Assembly: GCA_900548115.1 (NCBI GenBank)
Contig: URJL01000012.1
Location: 1 to 47,274 of the forward strand
Direction: 5' to 3'
Source of the DNA: an uncultured Eubacteriales bacterium
Lineage (GTDB): Bacteria; Bacillota; Clostridia; Oscillospirales; CAG-382
Length of the DNA stretch: 47,274 nt
A program made the position numbers and the translations under genes. Position 1 is the stretch's first letter. Every line of letters starts with the position of its first letter. Below the pieces are notes generated by a model. It made no database searches. It was given only the letters and a program-made list of their open reading frames with translations, and had not been told where the DNA came from. Positions 1 through 7,965 of this stretch are shown here, in pieces.

Positions 1-95
1 AGTGGATGCGGTATAGACGAAAAATGCGAAGAAATCTATATTTTTTCTATATTAGATTTTGTCGTTTCCGTTTTTTAGAATAATTACGGAAAAAA

Positions 96-1871
96 TCAAA
101 AATCAAACGAATAAACCCTCGTTTTGTCGGTGCCGCCGTGGTTTTCGGTCACGGTGAGGGAAATCTCTTTCACCTTGCGGTTTACGGGGATGCTGCGGCA
201 GCGCAGAAGATTGTTTTTTTCTTCGAAAAGAAGCGTTTTCGCGCCGTCTTCTTCGATCACCTCAACGCGGAAGGCTTTGCACAGCCCGTAGGGGATATGC
301 TGGCGGGGAGAGGTTTTGAGGATATTGCTGCGGGTGGAGTGACTCTTTTCGCAGCGGTCTCCCGCGAAGGTCTCGCGCTCGAGGTCGCTGTCGAAGACAA
401 GGTGGATCTCGCCGACGTTTTCGGGCTTTTCGAACGTATACGAAACGCTCCTTCCGTTTTCCAAAACCGCGCCGCACGAGGTGTTGTTATAAACGCGGTT
501 TATGCGGTCGATCCCGTCGCGAAGCGCTTCATCGCCCGAAAAAACGGCGGATTTGCAGGCGGGGGAGAGGGTGCGGGTGCGCCCGGGAAGAAAACAGTCG
601 TCGCGCAGAAGCGTGTTTTGCAAAAGCGAAAGCTTTTTTTTATATACGCCGTGCGGGGTGAGCGAGTATTTTGCCGCGATGCTTGCCGCCGTGCCGACCG
701 CCTGACCGAGAAGAGCGCAGGTCTTCATGACGCGGGTACTGCTGAGCGCCATATGCGTTGTGCTGATATTGCGTCCCGCAAAGAAGAGATTTTCGACGTT
801 TTTTGAATAAAGACAGCGGTACGGAATTCGGTACGGCGCGGGGGTCACGATATGGGTATTGGGCATTCCCTTGTGATAAAATCCCGCGGGATAGTGGTCG
901 TCCACCGTCCAGCCGCCGTAGGCGACCGTATCGGGAAAATCACGGTCGGAAAGAATGTCGTTTGCCGTGAGGATATATTCGCCCGTCATGCGGCGGCTTT
1001 CGCGCTTGCCGGGAATGAAGCCCAGAAATTCAAGCTCGAAGGTATCGTAGCGCGGCGCTTCCTCGTTTTTGATGTAATTCCACGTGCCGAGCGCAAGGCA
1101 GATCAGCTCGTCGCGCAAATCCTCGGTGTCGCCGATCGAATCGCGGTTGCCGCCGAGTTCAAGATACCAGAAATTTTCATACGGATTGTAAAGATCGGGC
1201 TCGCGGTTTTCAAGATCCTCTTTCGAAAGGCGCGTCGCCCGCTCCGAGGGGATGAATTTGATCTTTTCGTCGGTCTCGCGCCCCTCGATAAGACAGCTCA
1301 TGCCCATGGTCATGGTGTCGGCTTTTTCGACATAGGTCGGTTCGCCGAAATCGGTCTTGCATTCGCGCCCGAGCATAAACTCCGCGCCCGTAAGCGGGGC
1401 TAAGATGCTGTCGCCCGAGCAGTCGGCAAAATTCTTCGCCGCAACCTCGTAGAAACGCTGCGTTGTGGTCTGATAGCCCTTGACCGATACGATTCTGCGG
1501 GTGCGCCCGTCGGAAAAGTTTCCTTCCTCGACCGTCGCGTCCATGCAGGGACAGTCGAGAAGAAGCGTTATGTTTTCCTCGCGCTTTATAAAATCGTAAA
1601 GGATGCTGCTCCATATGTACCAGTTTTTGGTCGGGTTGCGATATGCGTTTTCCAGCTCGATCTCTTCGATGATGCCGCTTTCGTTGTGCTGCATACCCGC
1701 GCCGCAGATCCACATGCGAATCTCCGACGAGGCATTTCCTCCCAGCACCGAGCGCTCGTGCATCAAAACGACCTTTGCTCCGTTTCGTGCGGCGGATACG
1801 GCGGCGCACATTCCGGCGATACCTCCGCCGACAACGCACAGATCGCACGTGATTTTTCTTGTTTCAAGCAT
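96..1871 (-). CDS. FAD-dependent oxidoreductase (FAD_oxidored family)
   Basis: A 591-residue flavoprotein. The N-terminus carries a dinucleotide-binding Rossmann motif (CVVGGGIAGMCAAVSAARNG) followed by an acidic/basic strand end (VVLMHERSVLGGNASSE), typical of the FAD_oxidored family (succinate dehydrogenase/fumarate reductase-like flavin fold). A late segment with FFAGRNIS and a nearby MALSSTRVMKT stretch fits the second FAD-contacting region. The C-terminal roughly 130 residues look like an appended beta-rich domain. I chose the ATG at 1871 because GGGGAG lies 7 nt upstream; the longer frame would start at a TTG inside that region. The substrate is not evident; relatives often sit in carbohydrate-degradation loci. 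A TATAAT lies upstream on the minus strand (1910-1915) without a good -35. No partner gene is adjacent, and uppP upstream is separated by a hairpin. Confidence 0.85.
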   Translation of the reverse strand: MLETRKITCDLCVVGGGIAGMCAAVSAARNGAKVVLMHERSVLGGNASSEIRMWICGAGMQHNESGIIEEIELENAYRNPTKNWYIWSSILYDFIKREENITLLLDCPCMDATVEEGNFSDGRTRRIVSVKGYQTTTQRFYEVAAKNFADCSGDSILAPLTGAEFMLGRECKTDFGEPTYVEKADTMTMGMSCLIEGRETDEKIKFIPSERATRLSKEDLENREPDLYNPYENFWYLELGGNRDSIGDTEDLRDELICLALGTWNYIKNEEAPRYDTFELEFLGFIPGKRESRRMTGEYILTANDILSDRDFPDTVAYGGWTVDDHYPAGFYHKGMPNTHIVTPAPYRIPYRCLYSKNVENLFFAGRNISTTHMALSSTRVMKTCALLGQAVGTAASIAAKYSLTPHGVYKKKLSLLQNTLLRDDCFLPGRTRTLSPACKSAVFSGDEALRDGIDRINRVYNNTSCGAVLENGRSVSYTFEKPENVGEIHLVFDSDLERETFAGDRCEKSHSTRSNILKTSPRQHIPYGLCKAFRVEVIEEDGAKTLLFEEKNNLLRCRSIPVNRKVKEISLTVTENHGGTDKTRVYSFDF

Positions 1872-1986
1872 TGTTTTTCTCCCCAAAACGAAAAATTCGA
1901 TTATCTTTTATTATAACGGCTTTTTCGGCTTTTTTCTTGAAAAAACGAAAGGAAAACTTATACAAACGAAAGATTCATAAAAGAAT

Positions 1987-2016
1987 CCCGACCGCGCGGA
2001 TAACCGAACGGTCGGG
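1987..2016 (-). terminator. Hairpin downstream of uppP, weak terminator
   Basis: An 8-bp perfect stem (CCCGACCG at 1987-1994, CGGTCGGG at 2009-2016) with a 14-nt loop lies 47 nt after the uppP stop. The minus-strand sequence beyond it is ATTCTTTTATG, only moderately T-rich, so termination may be partial. Confidence 0.5.
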
Positions 2017-2037
2017 GGGAAAAATCCATGGTTTTGG

Positions 2038-2079
2038 TTTGCGTTTACGTTTACGCTTACGCTTACGCTTTTGCTTTTG
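2038..2079. repeat. Degenerate hexanucleotide tandem repeat across uppP stop
   Basis: Seven head-to-tail hexamers (TTTGCG, TTTACG x2, CTTACG x2, CTTTTG x2 on the plus strand) span the last codons and the stop of uppP. On the coding strand the array places several TAA codons in the same frame every six bases after the used stop. Confidence 0.8.
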
Positions 2080-2890
2080 TCAGGAAAAAGAAGAGCAGCA
2101 CAACGGCGCCGAGCGCGATGCGATACCAGCCGAACGCCGTAAAGCTGTGCTTCTTGACATAGTTTACGAGCATACGCAGCGTGAGCAGCGAAACGATGTA
2201 CGCCATCAGCATGGCAAGGAATAACAGAAGCCATTCGGCGCCCGCCATGGGATAATCGTTGGTGACGATTTTAAGAAAGCTTACGCCGAACATAACGGGA
2301 ATGGCGAGGAAGAAAGAAAACTCCGCCGCAAGCTTGCGCGAACAGCCGAGCAGGATCGCGCCGAGGATTGTCGCGCCCGAGCGGGAGGTGCCGGGAACGA
2401 TGGAAAGCACCTGGAAAAGACCGATGAAAAGGGCGGTCTTATAAGAAAGCGTGTTCATGGCGGTGATCGTCGGCGTTTTTTCACGTTTTTCGACCAGGAT
2501 AAAAGCGATACCGTACAAAACCAGTGTGATGCTGACCGTAAGGGGCGTTGAGATCGCGTCCATATAATCGTCGAACAGAAGCCCGATGACGGCGGCAGGG
2601 ACGCAGGCGACGATGACCTTAAACCACATTTCCCATGTGTTCCGTTTTTCAAGCGCCGTCTTTTTGGGCGAAAAGGGGTTCAATTTGTGGAAATAAAGAG
2701 TCGCGACGGCGAGGATCGCGCCGAGCTGAATCACATACAGAAAGATCTGCGAGCCGAAAAATCCGTCGCCCGTTCCGAGAAGAGCGTTGACCAGGATCAT
2801 GTGTCCCGTGCTGCTGATGGGAAGCCATTCGGTAATACCCTCGACGATGCCGAGGATCAAAGCTTTTAATGCGTCGAGCAGAAAAGTCAT
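2063..2890 (-). CDS. uppP: Undecaprenyl-diphosphatase UppP/BacA
   Basis: A 275-residue integral membrane phosphatase that dephosphorylates undecaprenyl pyrophosphate to regenerate the lipid carrier for peptidoglycan and wall-polymer synthesis; it also gives bacitracin tolerance in relatives. The family signature EGITEWLPISSTGH is at residues 17-30, with Glu17, Glu21, Ser27 and His30 in the usual active-site positions. The second signature, PGTSRSGATI, supplies the catalytic Arg. Hydrophobic segments cover most of the chain and the length is normal. GAAAGGA precedes the ATG at 2890. The gene starts 15 bp after the ymdB stop with no terminator between, so the two are probably co-transcribed. 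The C-terminus (KAKA) is encoded by a hexamer repeat. Confidence 0.96.
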   Translation of the reverse strand: MTFLLDALKALILGIVEGITEWLPISSTGHMILVNALLGTGDGFFGSQIFLYVIQLGAILAVATLYFHKLNPFSPKKTALEKRNTWEMWFKVIVACVPAAVIGLLFDDYMDAISTPLTVSITLVLYGIAFILVEKREKTPTITAMNTLSYKTALFIGLFQVLSIVPGTSRSGATILGAILLGCSRKLAAEFSFFLAIPVMFGVSFLKIVTNDYPMAGAEWLLLFLAMLMAYIVSLLTLRMLVNYVKKHSFTAFGWYRIALGAVVLLFFFLTKAKA

Positions 2891-2905
2891 AAGCGGGATC
2901 CTTTC

Positions 2906-3706
2906 TCAAAGTGTGTAGGTGCGGCGGACAAGCTCGACCCGCACGGTTTTTTTGGTGTTTTTATCCACGGTAAAAAGTGCGCCGCAAAGAGCGGTATCCT
3001 TTCCGGTCGCCTGATCGAACCGAACCGGCATTTTGGTTCTGAATTTGCGGATCACGTTTTCCTTGCGCACCCCCAGAACCGAGTCGCGGTCGCCCGTCAT
3101 TCCGAGGTCGGTCAGAAATCCGCTCCCGTTCGGCAAAACCGTCGGGTCGTTGGTCTGTACATGCGTATGCGTACCGAACACCGCCGTGAATTTGCCGTCG
3201 AAATCATAGGCAAAGGCGATTTTTTCGCTCGTCGCCTCGGCGTGAAGGTCGCAGACGGCAAGATCGAAATTTCCGCGCTCGCGCTCAAAAATCCGATCGG
3301 CGGTCTCAAAGGGATTTTCAAGACTTTCGGTGTAGACCGTTCCCAAAAGGTTCAGTACCAGCACCCGCAACCCCGAAAAGGGGCGGATGCAATACCCGCT
3401 TCCGGGACAGGAGGAAGGGTAGTTGGCGGGGCGCAGAAGCGTTTCGCAATCGTCGAGATACGAATAAAGCTCCCGCCGCCGAAAGGTGTGGTTTCCGCCC
3501 GTGATGATGTCCGCACCGCTTCGGAAAAGCTCGTCTGCCGTCTCGGGCAAAAGTCCGTTGCCGCTCGCGGCGTTTTCTCCGTTCAAAACGGTAAGATCGG
3601 CGCAAAGCTCCTTGCGGACGCTCCACAAATGCTTTCGCACTGTCTCGGTACCGCTGTCTCCGACAACGTCGCCGATCGCCAAAAGACGAAAATAGCCGTC
3701 GTTCAT
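2906..3706 (-). CDS. ymdB: YmdB-family metallophosphoesterase
   Basis: A 266-residue calcineurin-like phosphoesterase of the YmdB (TIGR00282) family. Bacillus YmdB hydrolyses 2',3'-cyclic nucleotides and influences biofilm and motility decisions; family membership, not substrate, is what the sequence shows. Metal-binding motifs appear in order: GDVVGDSG near the N-terminus, LNGENAA, GGNHTF, CDLHAEATSEK, and GTHTHVQTND near the C-terminus. The start is placed at 3706: AAGGAGG sits just upstream, and it overlaps the alternative ATG at 3724, which would read through the ribosome site. It heads a two-gene unit with uppP. A TTGCAA-17 bp-TATACT promoter lies upstream. Confidence 0.92.
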   Translation of the reverse strand: MNDGYFRLLAIGDVVGDSGTETVRKHLWSVRKELCADLTVLNGENAASGNGLLPETADELFRSGADIITGGNHTFRRRELYSYLDDCETLLRPANYPSSCPGSGYCIRPFSGLRVLVLNLLGTVYTESLENPFETADRIFERERGNFDLAVCDLHAEATSEKIAFAYDFDGKFTAVFGTHTHVQTNDPTVLPNGSGFLTDLGMTGDRDSVLGVRKENVIRKFRTKMPVRFDQATGKDTALCGALFTVDKNTKKTVRVELVRRTYTL

Positions 3707-3742
3707 GCCGCCCTCCTTTTTCATTTTTCCTTTATCATCGAC

Positions 3743-3771
3743 AGTATAGCATTTTCACGCACTTTTTGCAA
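3743..3771 (-). promoter_or_regulatory. Sigma-A promoter for ymdB-uppP
   Basis: Minus strand TTGCAA (3766-3771) and TATACT (3743-3748) are separated by 17 bp, 37 bp before the ymdB start. Confidence 0.65.
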
Positions 3772-3889
3772 TAGCTGTTTTGTATATTATCGGCGTTTTT
3801 TTCGGGTGTTTTCTCGTTATTTGAAATTATGTATTTTCTGTAATCAAATAATCAAATTAACATATTGTTAACCAATAATTGTTAAAATG

Positions 3890-3898
3890 TGATATAAT
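3890..3898 (+). promoter_or_regulatory. Extended -10 promoter for the zinc-ribbon gene
   Basis: TGATATAAT matches an extended -10 element (TG-n-TATAAT); no good -35 hexamer sits 17 bp upstream. The surrounding 100 bp are strongly AT-rich. GGAGG (3916-3920) precedes the ATG at 3930. Confidence 0.5.
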
Positions 3899-3929
3899 GT
3901 TACCGAAATATCAGTATGGAGGTTTACAT

Positions 3930-4859
3930 ATGGAAGCCTTGATTTGTGACGCTTGCGGAGGTTCGTTGATTTCGGACGGTAGCGGTGAATATTTTGTGTG
4001 TGAGTTTTGCGGCACCAAGCACACGCGCAGCCGAGTCCAAAGCAAATTGCAGGAAGTCAAAGGCGTTGTGGAAGTATACAGTGGGAATCAAGAAAAAGAA
4101 AATCAGTTTGAAATAGCCTCCAACCTGCTGAAATCCGGAAACAGAGAGGAAGCACACCGATATTACTGTCAACTCAGCGACAAATACCCGGACGATTACC
4201 GGTCATGGCTCGGTCGCATCCAAACCGAAACTTTAGTGCCCGATTGGCGGAGTGCCTGTTCGCCCGAGAGATTTATGGAAGCTAAAGACCGCATACTCCT
4301 ATCCAAAGACTTCAGAATGGCGATTTCCTTGGCTCCGGAGCAGGTCAAAAGTGAAATTATTGCATATCAAGAGCAGAGAAACAATGAATTTGAGTTTATT
4401 GTCAAGAAGGACGAAATAGAATCTGAACTTAAATCGCTGCGGAAAAAATTAGACGCTATTGATGATGATATAGCTTATAACAACAAAGAAAAAGAAAGCA
4501 CCCGAGAATGGATAAATAAGTGTCAAGGCGACCTCAGTAGGGCATCCATAATCAATGGTATCTGTTTAACGGCTATACTGCTCGGGGGCATTATTTTTGC
4601 TCTCTCCGTTACCGGTGATTACCCGGCTCCTGTTTTGACTGGTTTGTTTTTGATAATTGTCGGTATTATTGTGCTCGGAAAGTTTGGAATTTGGCATTTA
4701 ATACGGTCAAACAAAAGCAATATAGCAAACTCTAATAAGAACTTGATGCACTTGAATTCGGTAAGAAACACGTTAGATAACCAGTGGTCGGAATTAAAGA
4801 AAAAAATTCAGGAAACTGAAGCGAAACTCAATGCACTGCATATGAAAAATCAAACTTAA
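3930..4859 (+). CDS. Zinc-ribbon, coiled-coil, two-TM membrane protein of unknown function
   Basis: A 309-residue protein I do not recognise as a named family. Visible parts in order: an N-terminal zinc ribbon with two CxxC pairs (Cys6/Cys9 and Cys24/Cys27); a helical region around residues 50-110 with TPR-like spacing (ASNLLKSGNREEAHRYYCQL); a charged coiled coil around 150-200; two adjacent hydrophobic segments around 215-265 (ICLTAILLGGIIFALSV and GLFLIIVGIIVLGKFGI); and a second coiled coil at the C-terminus. There is no signal peptide, so the ribbon is probably cytoplasmic. The ATG at 3930 has GGAGG in place; the upstream in-frame ATGs lack one. The gene is more AT-rich and uses more AAA/AAT codons than its neighbours, which could mean transfer. 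It is flanked by its own promoter and terminator. Confidence 0.8.
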   Translation: MEALICDACGGSLISDGSGEYFVCEFCGTKHTRSRVQSKLQEVKGVVEVYSGNQEKENQFEIASNLLKSGNREEAHRYYCQLSDKYPDDYRSWLGRIQTETLVPDWRSACSPERFMEAKDRILLSKDFRMAISLAPEQVKSEIIAYQEQRNNEFEFIVKKDEIESELKSLRKKLDAIDDDIAYNNKEKESTREWINKCQGDLSRASIINGICLTAILLGGIIFALSVTGDYPAPVLTGLFLIIVGIIVLGKFGIWHLIRSNKSNIANSNKNLMHLNSVRNTLDNQWSELKKKIQETEAKLNALHMKNQT

Positions 4860-4877
4860 TATGCGTTTACGGAAAGA

Positions 4878-4912
4878 GGCTGCTCTCAGAATAAGCAGCC
4901 GTTTCTTTTTTC
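4878..4912 (+). terminator. Intrinsic terminator after the zinc-ribbon gene
   Basis: GGCTGCT (4878-4884) pairs with AGCAGCC (4894-4900) and is followed by GTTTCTTTTTT. Confidence 0.85.
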
Positions 4913-4969
4913 TCCGCGGTGTCCTTAAGGCAGCAGCGCAATCTAACACCGAATTCAAAAAAATTTTTC

Positions 4970-4998
4970 TTGCCTATCCGTACGGTTTATGCTATAAT
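4970..4998 (+). promoter_or_regulatory. Sigma-A promoter for argH
   Basis: TTGCCT (4970-4975), 17 bp, TATAAT (4993-4998), 44 bp before the argH start. Confidence 0.75.
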
Positions 4999-5042
4999 TT
5001 TCTCGTATATACATGATTTTTCAAAAAAAGGACGGTTGTGTT

Positions 5043-6419
5043 ATGGCAAAAATGTGGGCGGGACGCTTCTTAAAGGAATCGGACGCGCGGGCGGACGATT
5101 TCAATTCTTCGATCGCGGTGGATAAACGAATGTACCGCCAGGATATCCGCGGCTCGATCGCGCATGCCGCCATGCTCGGCGAAAGAAGGATTATTTCTCC
5201 CGAGGAGAGCGCAAAGATCATCGAAGAGCTGGGCAATATTCTTTCGGACATCGATGAAGGTAAACTGAAGATCGATCCCGAAGCCGAGGATATTCATATG
5301 TTCATCGAACAGGTGCTGACCGCGCGTATCGGCGACGTCGGAAAAAAGCTGCACACCGCGCGCAGCCGAAACGATCAGGTTGCGGTGGACATCCGTCTTT
5401 ATCTGCGCGATGAGTGCGAAACGGTCCTTGCGGATATCCGCACGCTGATCGACGCGATCCTTTCTCAGGCAAAGGAGCATGTCGATACCATCATGCCGGG
5501 CTACACCCATCTTCAGCGCGCACAGCCCATCACCTTTGCGCACCAGCTTCTCGCCTACGGCATGATGCTCTCGCGCGATATGTCGCGCATTCGCGACGCA
5601 GTGCGCCGCATGAATTTTTCGCCGCTCGGCTCGTGCGCCCTTGCGGGAACGACTTATCCGACCGACCGCACCTTTGAAGCCGAAAAGCTTGGCTTTTCGG
5701 GCATTACGCAAAACAGCATCGACGGCGTGTCCGACCGCGATTTCTGCGTCGAGCTTGCCTGTGCCTTTGCGACGGTGATGATGCATCTTTCGCGCTTTTC
5801 GGAGGAGATCATTCTCTGGTCGTCGTGGGAATTCAAGTTTGTGGAGCTGGACGATGCGTTTACGACCGGTTCGAGCATTATGCCGCAGAAGAAAAACTCT
5901 GACATGGCGGAGCTTGTGCGCGGAAAAACGGGACGCGCCTACGGTGATCTCATCGCCCTTCTGACGCTCTTAAAAGGACTCCCGCTTGCCTACAACAAAG
6001 ATATGCAGGAGGATAAAGAGGCGATCTTTGATTCGCTCGATACCGTAAAGGCGTGCCTTGAAATTTTTGCACCCATGATAAAAACCATGCGCGTTTTGCC
6101 CGAGAACATGCACGCCGCCGCCGAGCGCGGATTTATCAACGCGACCGATCTTGCCGACTATCTCACCAAAAAGGGAATGCCGTTCCGCACCGCTTACAAA
6201 ACGGTGGGCGAGATCGTCGCCGAATGTATCGCGAAAAATACCGTTCTCGACCGTCTTTCGCTCGACGATTACAAAAAGCACAGCGAGCTTTTCGAAAACG
6301 ATCTGTACGAAGAAATTTCGCTTAAGACCTGCGTCGAAAAGCGCATTTCCGAGGGCGGAACGGGAAGGAAATCGGTCCTTGCGCAGATCGAATATCTGGA
6401 AAATCTCATAAACGAATAA
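5043..6419 (+). CDS. argH: Argininosuccinate lyase
   Basis: A 458-residue cytoplasmic enzyme of the fumarase/aspartase superfamily that splits argininosuccinate into arginine and fumarate, the last step of arginine synthesis. The N-terminal MAKMWAGRF and the signature GSSIMPQKKNSDMAELVRGK (from residue 276, with the catalytic serine in this flexible loop) are diagnostic; HTARSRNDQVAVD and TIMPGYTHLQRAQP are the other conserved boxes. Length is standard. The ATG at 5043 is chosen because family members begin MAKMWxGRF; AAAGGAC lies about 9 nt upstream. Argininosuccinate synthase (argG), often adjacent, is not in the window, and the gene has its own promoter, so it appears monocistronic. Confidence 0.97.
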   Translation: MAKMWAGRFLKESDARADDFNSSIAVDKRMYRQDIRGSIAHAAMLGERRIISPEESAKIIEELGNILSDIDEGKLKIDPEAEDIHMFIEQVLTARIGDVGKKLHTARSRNDQVAVDIRLYLRDECETVLADIRTLIDAILSQAKEHVDTIMPGYTHLQRAQPITFAHQLLAYGMMLSRDMSRIRDAVRRMNFSPLGSCALAGTTYPTDRTFEAEKLGFSGITQNSIDGVSDRDFCVELACAFATVMMHLSRFSEEIILWSSWEFKFVELDDAFTTGSSIMPQKKNSDMAELVRGKTGRAYGDLIALLTLLKGLPLAYNKDMQEDKEAIFDSLDTVKACLEIFAPMIKTMRVLPENMHAAAERGFINATDLADYLTKKGMPFRTAYKTVGEIVAECIAKNTVLDRLSLDDYKKHSELFENDLYEEISLKTCVEKRISEGGTGRKSVLAQIEYLENLINE

Positions 6420-6453
6420 AATTGAGGTTTTTCCTTGATTTTCGCGAAAAAAC

Positions 6454-6482
6454 TTGCTTTTCGGGAAAAAAACGAGTATAAT
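6454..6482 (+). promoter_or_regulatory. Sigma-A promoter for glyQS
   Basis: TTGCTT (6454-6459), 17 bp, TATAAT (6477-6482). The predicted start of transcription near 6489 leaves a leader of only about 58 nt, too short for a T-box. Confidence 0.75.
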
Positions 6483-6492
6483 AGAAAAAATG

Positions 6493-6520
6493 TTGCAAGC
6501 ACAAAAAGCTCCGCTTGCAA
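6493..6520 (+). promoter_or_regulatory. 5'-leader hairpin of glyQS
   Basis: A perfect 8-bp stem (TTGCAAGC / GCTTGCAA) with a 12-nt loop sits at the very 5' end of the predicted transcript. It could protect the mRNA 5' end; a regulatory role is unproven. Confidence 0.5.
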
Positions 6521-6546
6521 AACGAATTGGGAAAGGTATTTTGACA

Positions 6547-7938
6547 ATGAACAATCTCGACAAGACAATGGACAAAATCGTCGCCTTCTGCAAGGGCAGA
6601 GGTTATGTGTACGCCGGCAGTGAAATTTACGGCGGACTTGCCAACACGTGGGATTACGGTCCTTTGGGCGTGGAATTCAAAAACAACGTAAAAAAAGCAT
6701 GGTGGAAGAAATTCGTTCAGGAATCGCCCTACAACGTAGGTCTCGACTCCGCCATCCTCATGAACCCCGAAACATGGGTCGCTTCGGGACACCTCGGCGG
6801 ATTTTCCGACCCGCTTATGGACTGTAAGTCCTGCAAGACCCGTCACAGAGCCGACAAGCTGATCGAGGATTATATGTTCGAAAATCACATTGACGATAAT
6901 CCCGCCGGCTGGACCGATCAGCAGATGACCGATTACATCAACGAAAAGGGAATTACCTGCCCCTCCTGCGGTGCGAAGAACTTTACCGACATCCGCAAGT
7001 TTAACCTGATGTTTAAAACTTTCCAAGGTGTAACCGAGGATTCCGCCGCAACGCTGTATCTCCGTCCCGAAACGGCACAGGGTATCTTTGTAAACTTCAA
7101 AAATATCCAGCGCACCACGCGCAAGAAGATTCCCTTCGGCGTATGCCAGGTCGGTAAGAGCTTCCGAAACGAGATCACTCCCGGCAACTTTACCTTCCGT
7201 ACCCGCGAATTCGAACAGATGGAGCTGGAATTTTTCTGCAAGCCCGGCACCGATATCGAATGGTTCAATTTCTGGCGAAACTATTGCGCGGAATTCCTTT
7301 ACAGCCTCGGCATGAAGAAGGAAAATCTGCGTCTTCGCGACCACGACAAGGAAGAACTTTGCTTCTATTCCAAGGCAACCACCGACTTCGAATTCCTCTT
7401 CCCGTTCGGATGGGGCGAATTGTGGGGCGTTGCCGACCGCACCGATTATGACCTTTCGCAGCATGCAAAGCACTCGGGCGAATCGATGGAATATTTCGAC
7501 CCCGAAACGAACGAAAAATACGTTCCGTATGTCGTCGAGCCGTCGCTCGGCGCCGACCGTGTGGCGCTTGCTTTCTTGTGCGACGCTTACGATGAAGAAG
7601 AAATCGGCGAGGGCGATGTCCGCACCGTTCTGCACCTGCATCCGTTCCTTGCTCCGTACAAGGCGGCGATTCTTCCGCTTTCCAAAAAGCTGTCCGACAA
7701 GGCGCTTGAGGTATATCACAATCTTCAGAAATACTTCAACGTCGACTTCGACGACGCCGGCAGTATCGGCAAGCGCTATCGCCGCGAGGACGAGATCGGA
7801 ACGCCTCTTTGCATTACGTACGATTTCGACACCGAAAACGACGGCTGCGTGACCGTTCGCGATCGTGACACCATGGAGCAGGTCCGTATCAAGATCGAAG
7901 ATCTCAAGAACTATATCGACGAAAAGATCGCGTTTTAA
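6547..7938 (+). CDS. glyQS: Glycyl-tRNA synthetase, single-chain (alpha2) type
   Basis: A 463-residue class II aminoacyl-tRNA synthetase that charges tRNA-Gly. Class II motif 2 is seen as QVGKSFRNEITPGNFTFRTR and the following REFEQMELEFF; PETAQGIFVNFKN is the conserved loop of the archaeal/Gram-positive type. A zinc site insert carries two CxxC pairs (CKSCKTRH and CPSCGAKN). The C-terminal anticodon-binding domain begins near LAPYKAAILPL. The ATG at 6547 follows GAAAGG with suitable spacing and gives the family start (MNNLDKTMDKIVAFCKGRGYVY is typical); an in-frame ATG at 6454 lies inside the promoter. The GH36 gene starts 27 bp downstream with no terminator, so read-through is likely. Codon choice is that of a well-expressed gene. 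Confidence 0.97.
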   Translation: MNNLDKTMDKIVAFCKGRGYVYAGSEIYGGLANTWDYGPLGVEFKNNVKKAWWKKFVQESPYNVGLDSAILMNPETWVASGHLGGFSDPLMDCKSCKTRHRADKLIEDYMFENHIDDNPAGWTDQQMTDYINEKGITCPSCGAKNFTDIRKFNLMFKTFQGVTEDSAATLYLRPETAQGIFVNFKNIQRTTRKKIPFGVCQVGKSFRNEITPGNFTFRTREFEQMELEFFCKPGTDIEWFNFWRNYCAEFLYSLGMKKENLRLRDHDKEELCFYSKATTDFEFLFPFGWGELWGVADRTDYDLSQHAKHSGESMEYFDPETNEKYVPYVVEPSLGADRVALAFLCDAYDEEEIGEGDVRTVLHLHPFLAPYKAAILPLSKKLSDKALEVYHNLQKYFNVDFDDAGSIGKRYRREDEIGTPLCITYDFDTENDGCVTVRDRDTMEQVRIKIEDLKNYIDEKIAF

Positions 7939-7965
7939 GTGCATTTCGCATATCGGAGGAGCGTT

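Noticed and set aside
2038..2079. CRISPR-like array
   Set aside because: The units are contiguous 6-base repeats without spacers.
6483..6546. T-box riboswitch before glyQS
   Set aside because: The predicted leader is about 58 nt, without specifier loop or T-box sequence.
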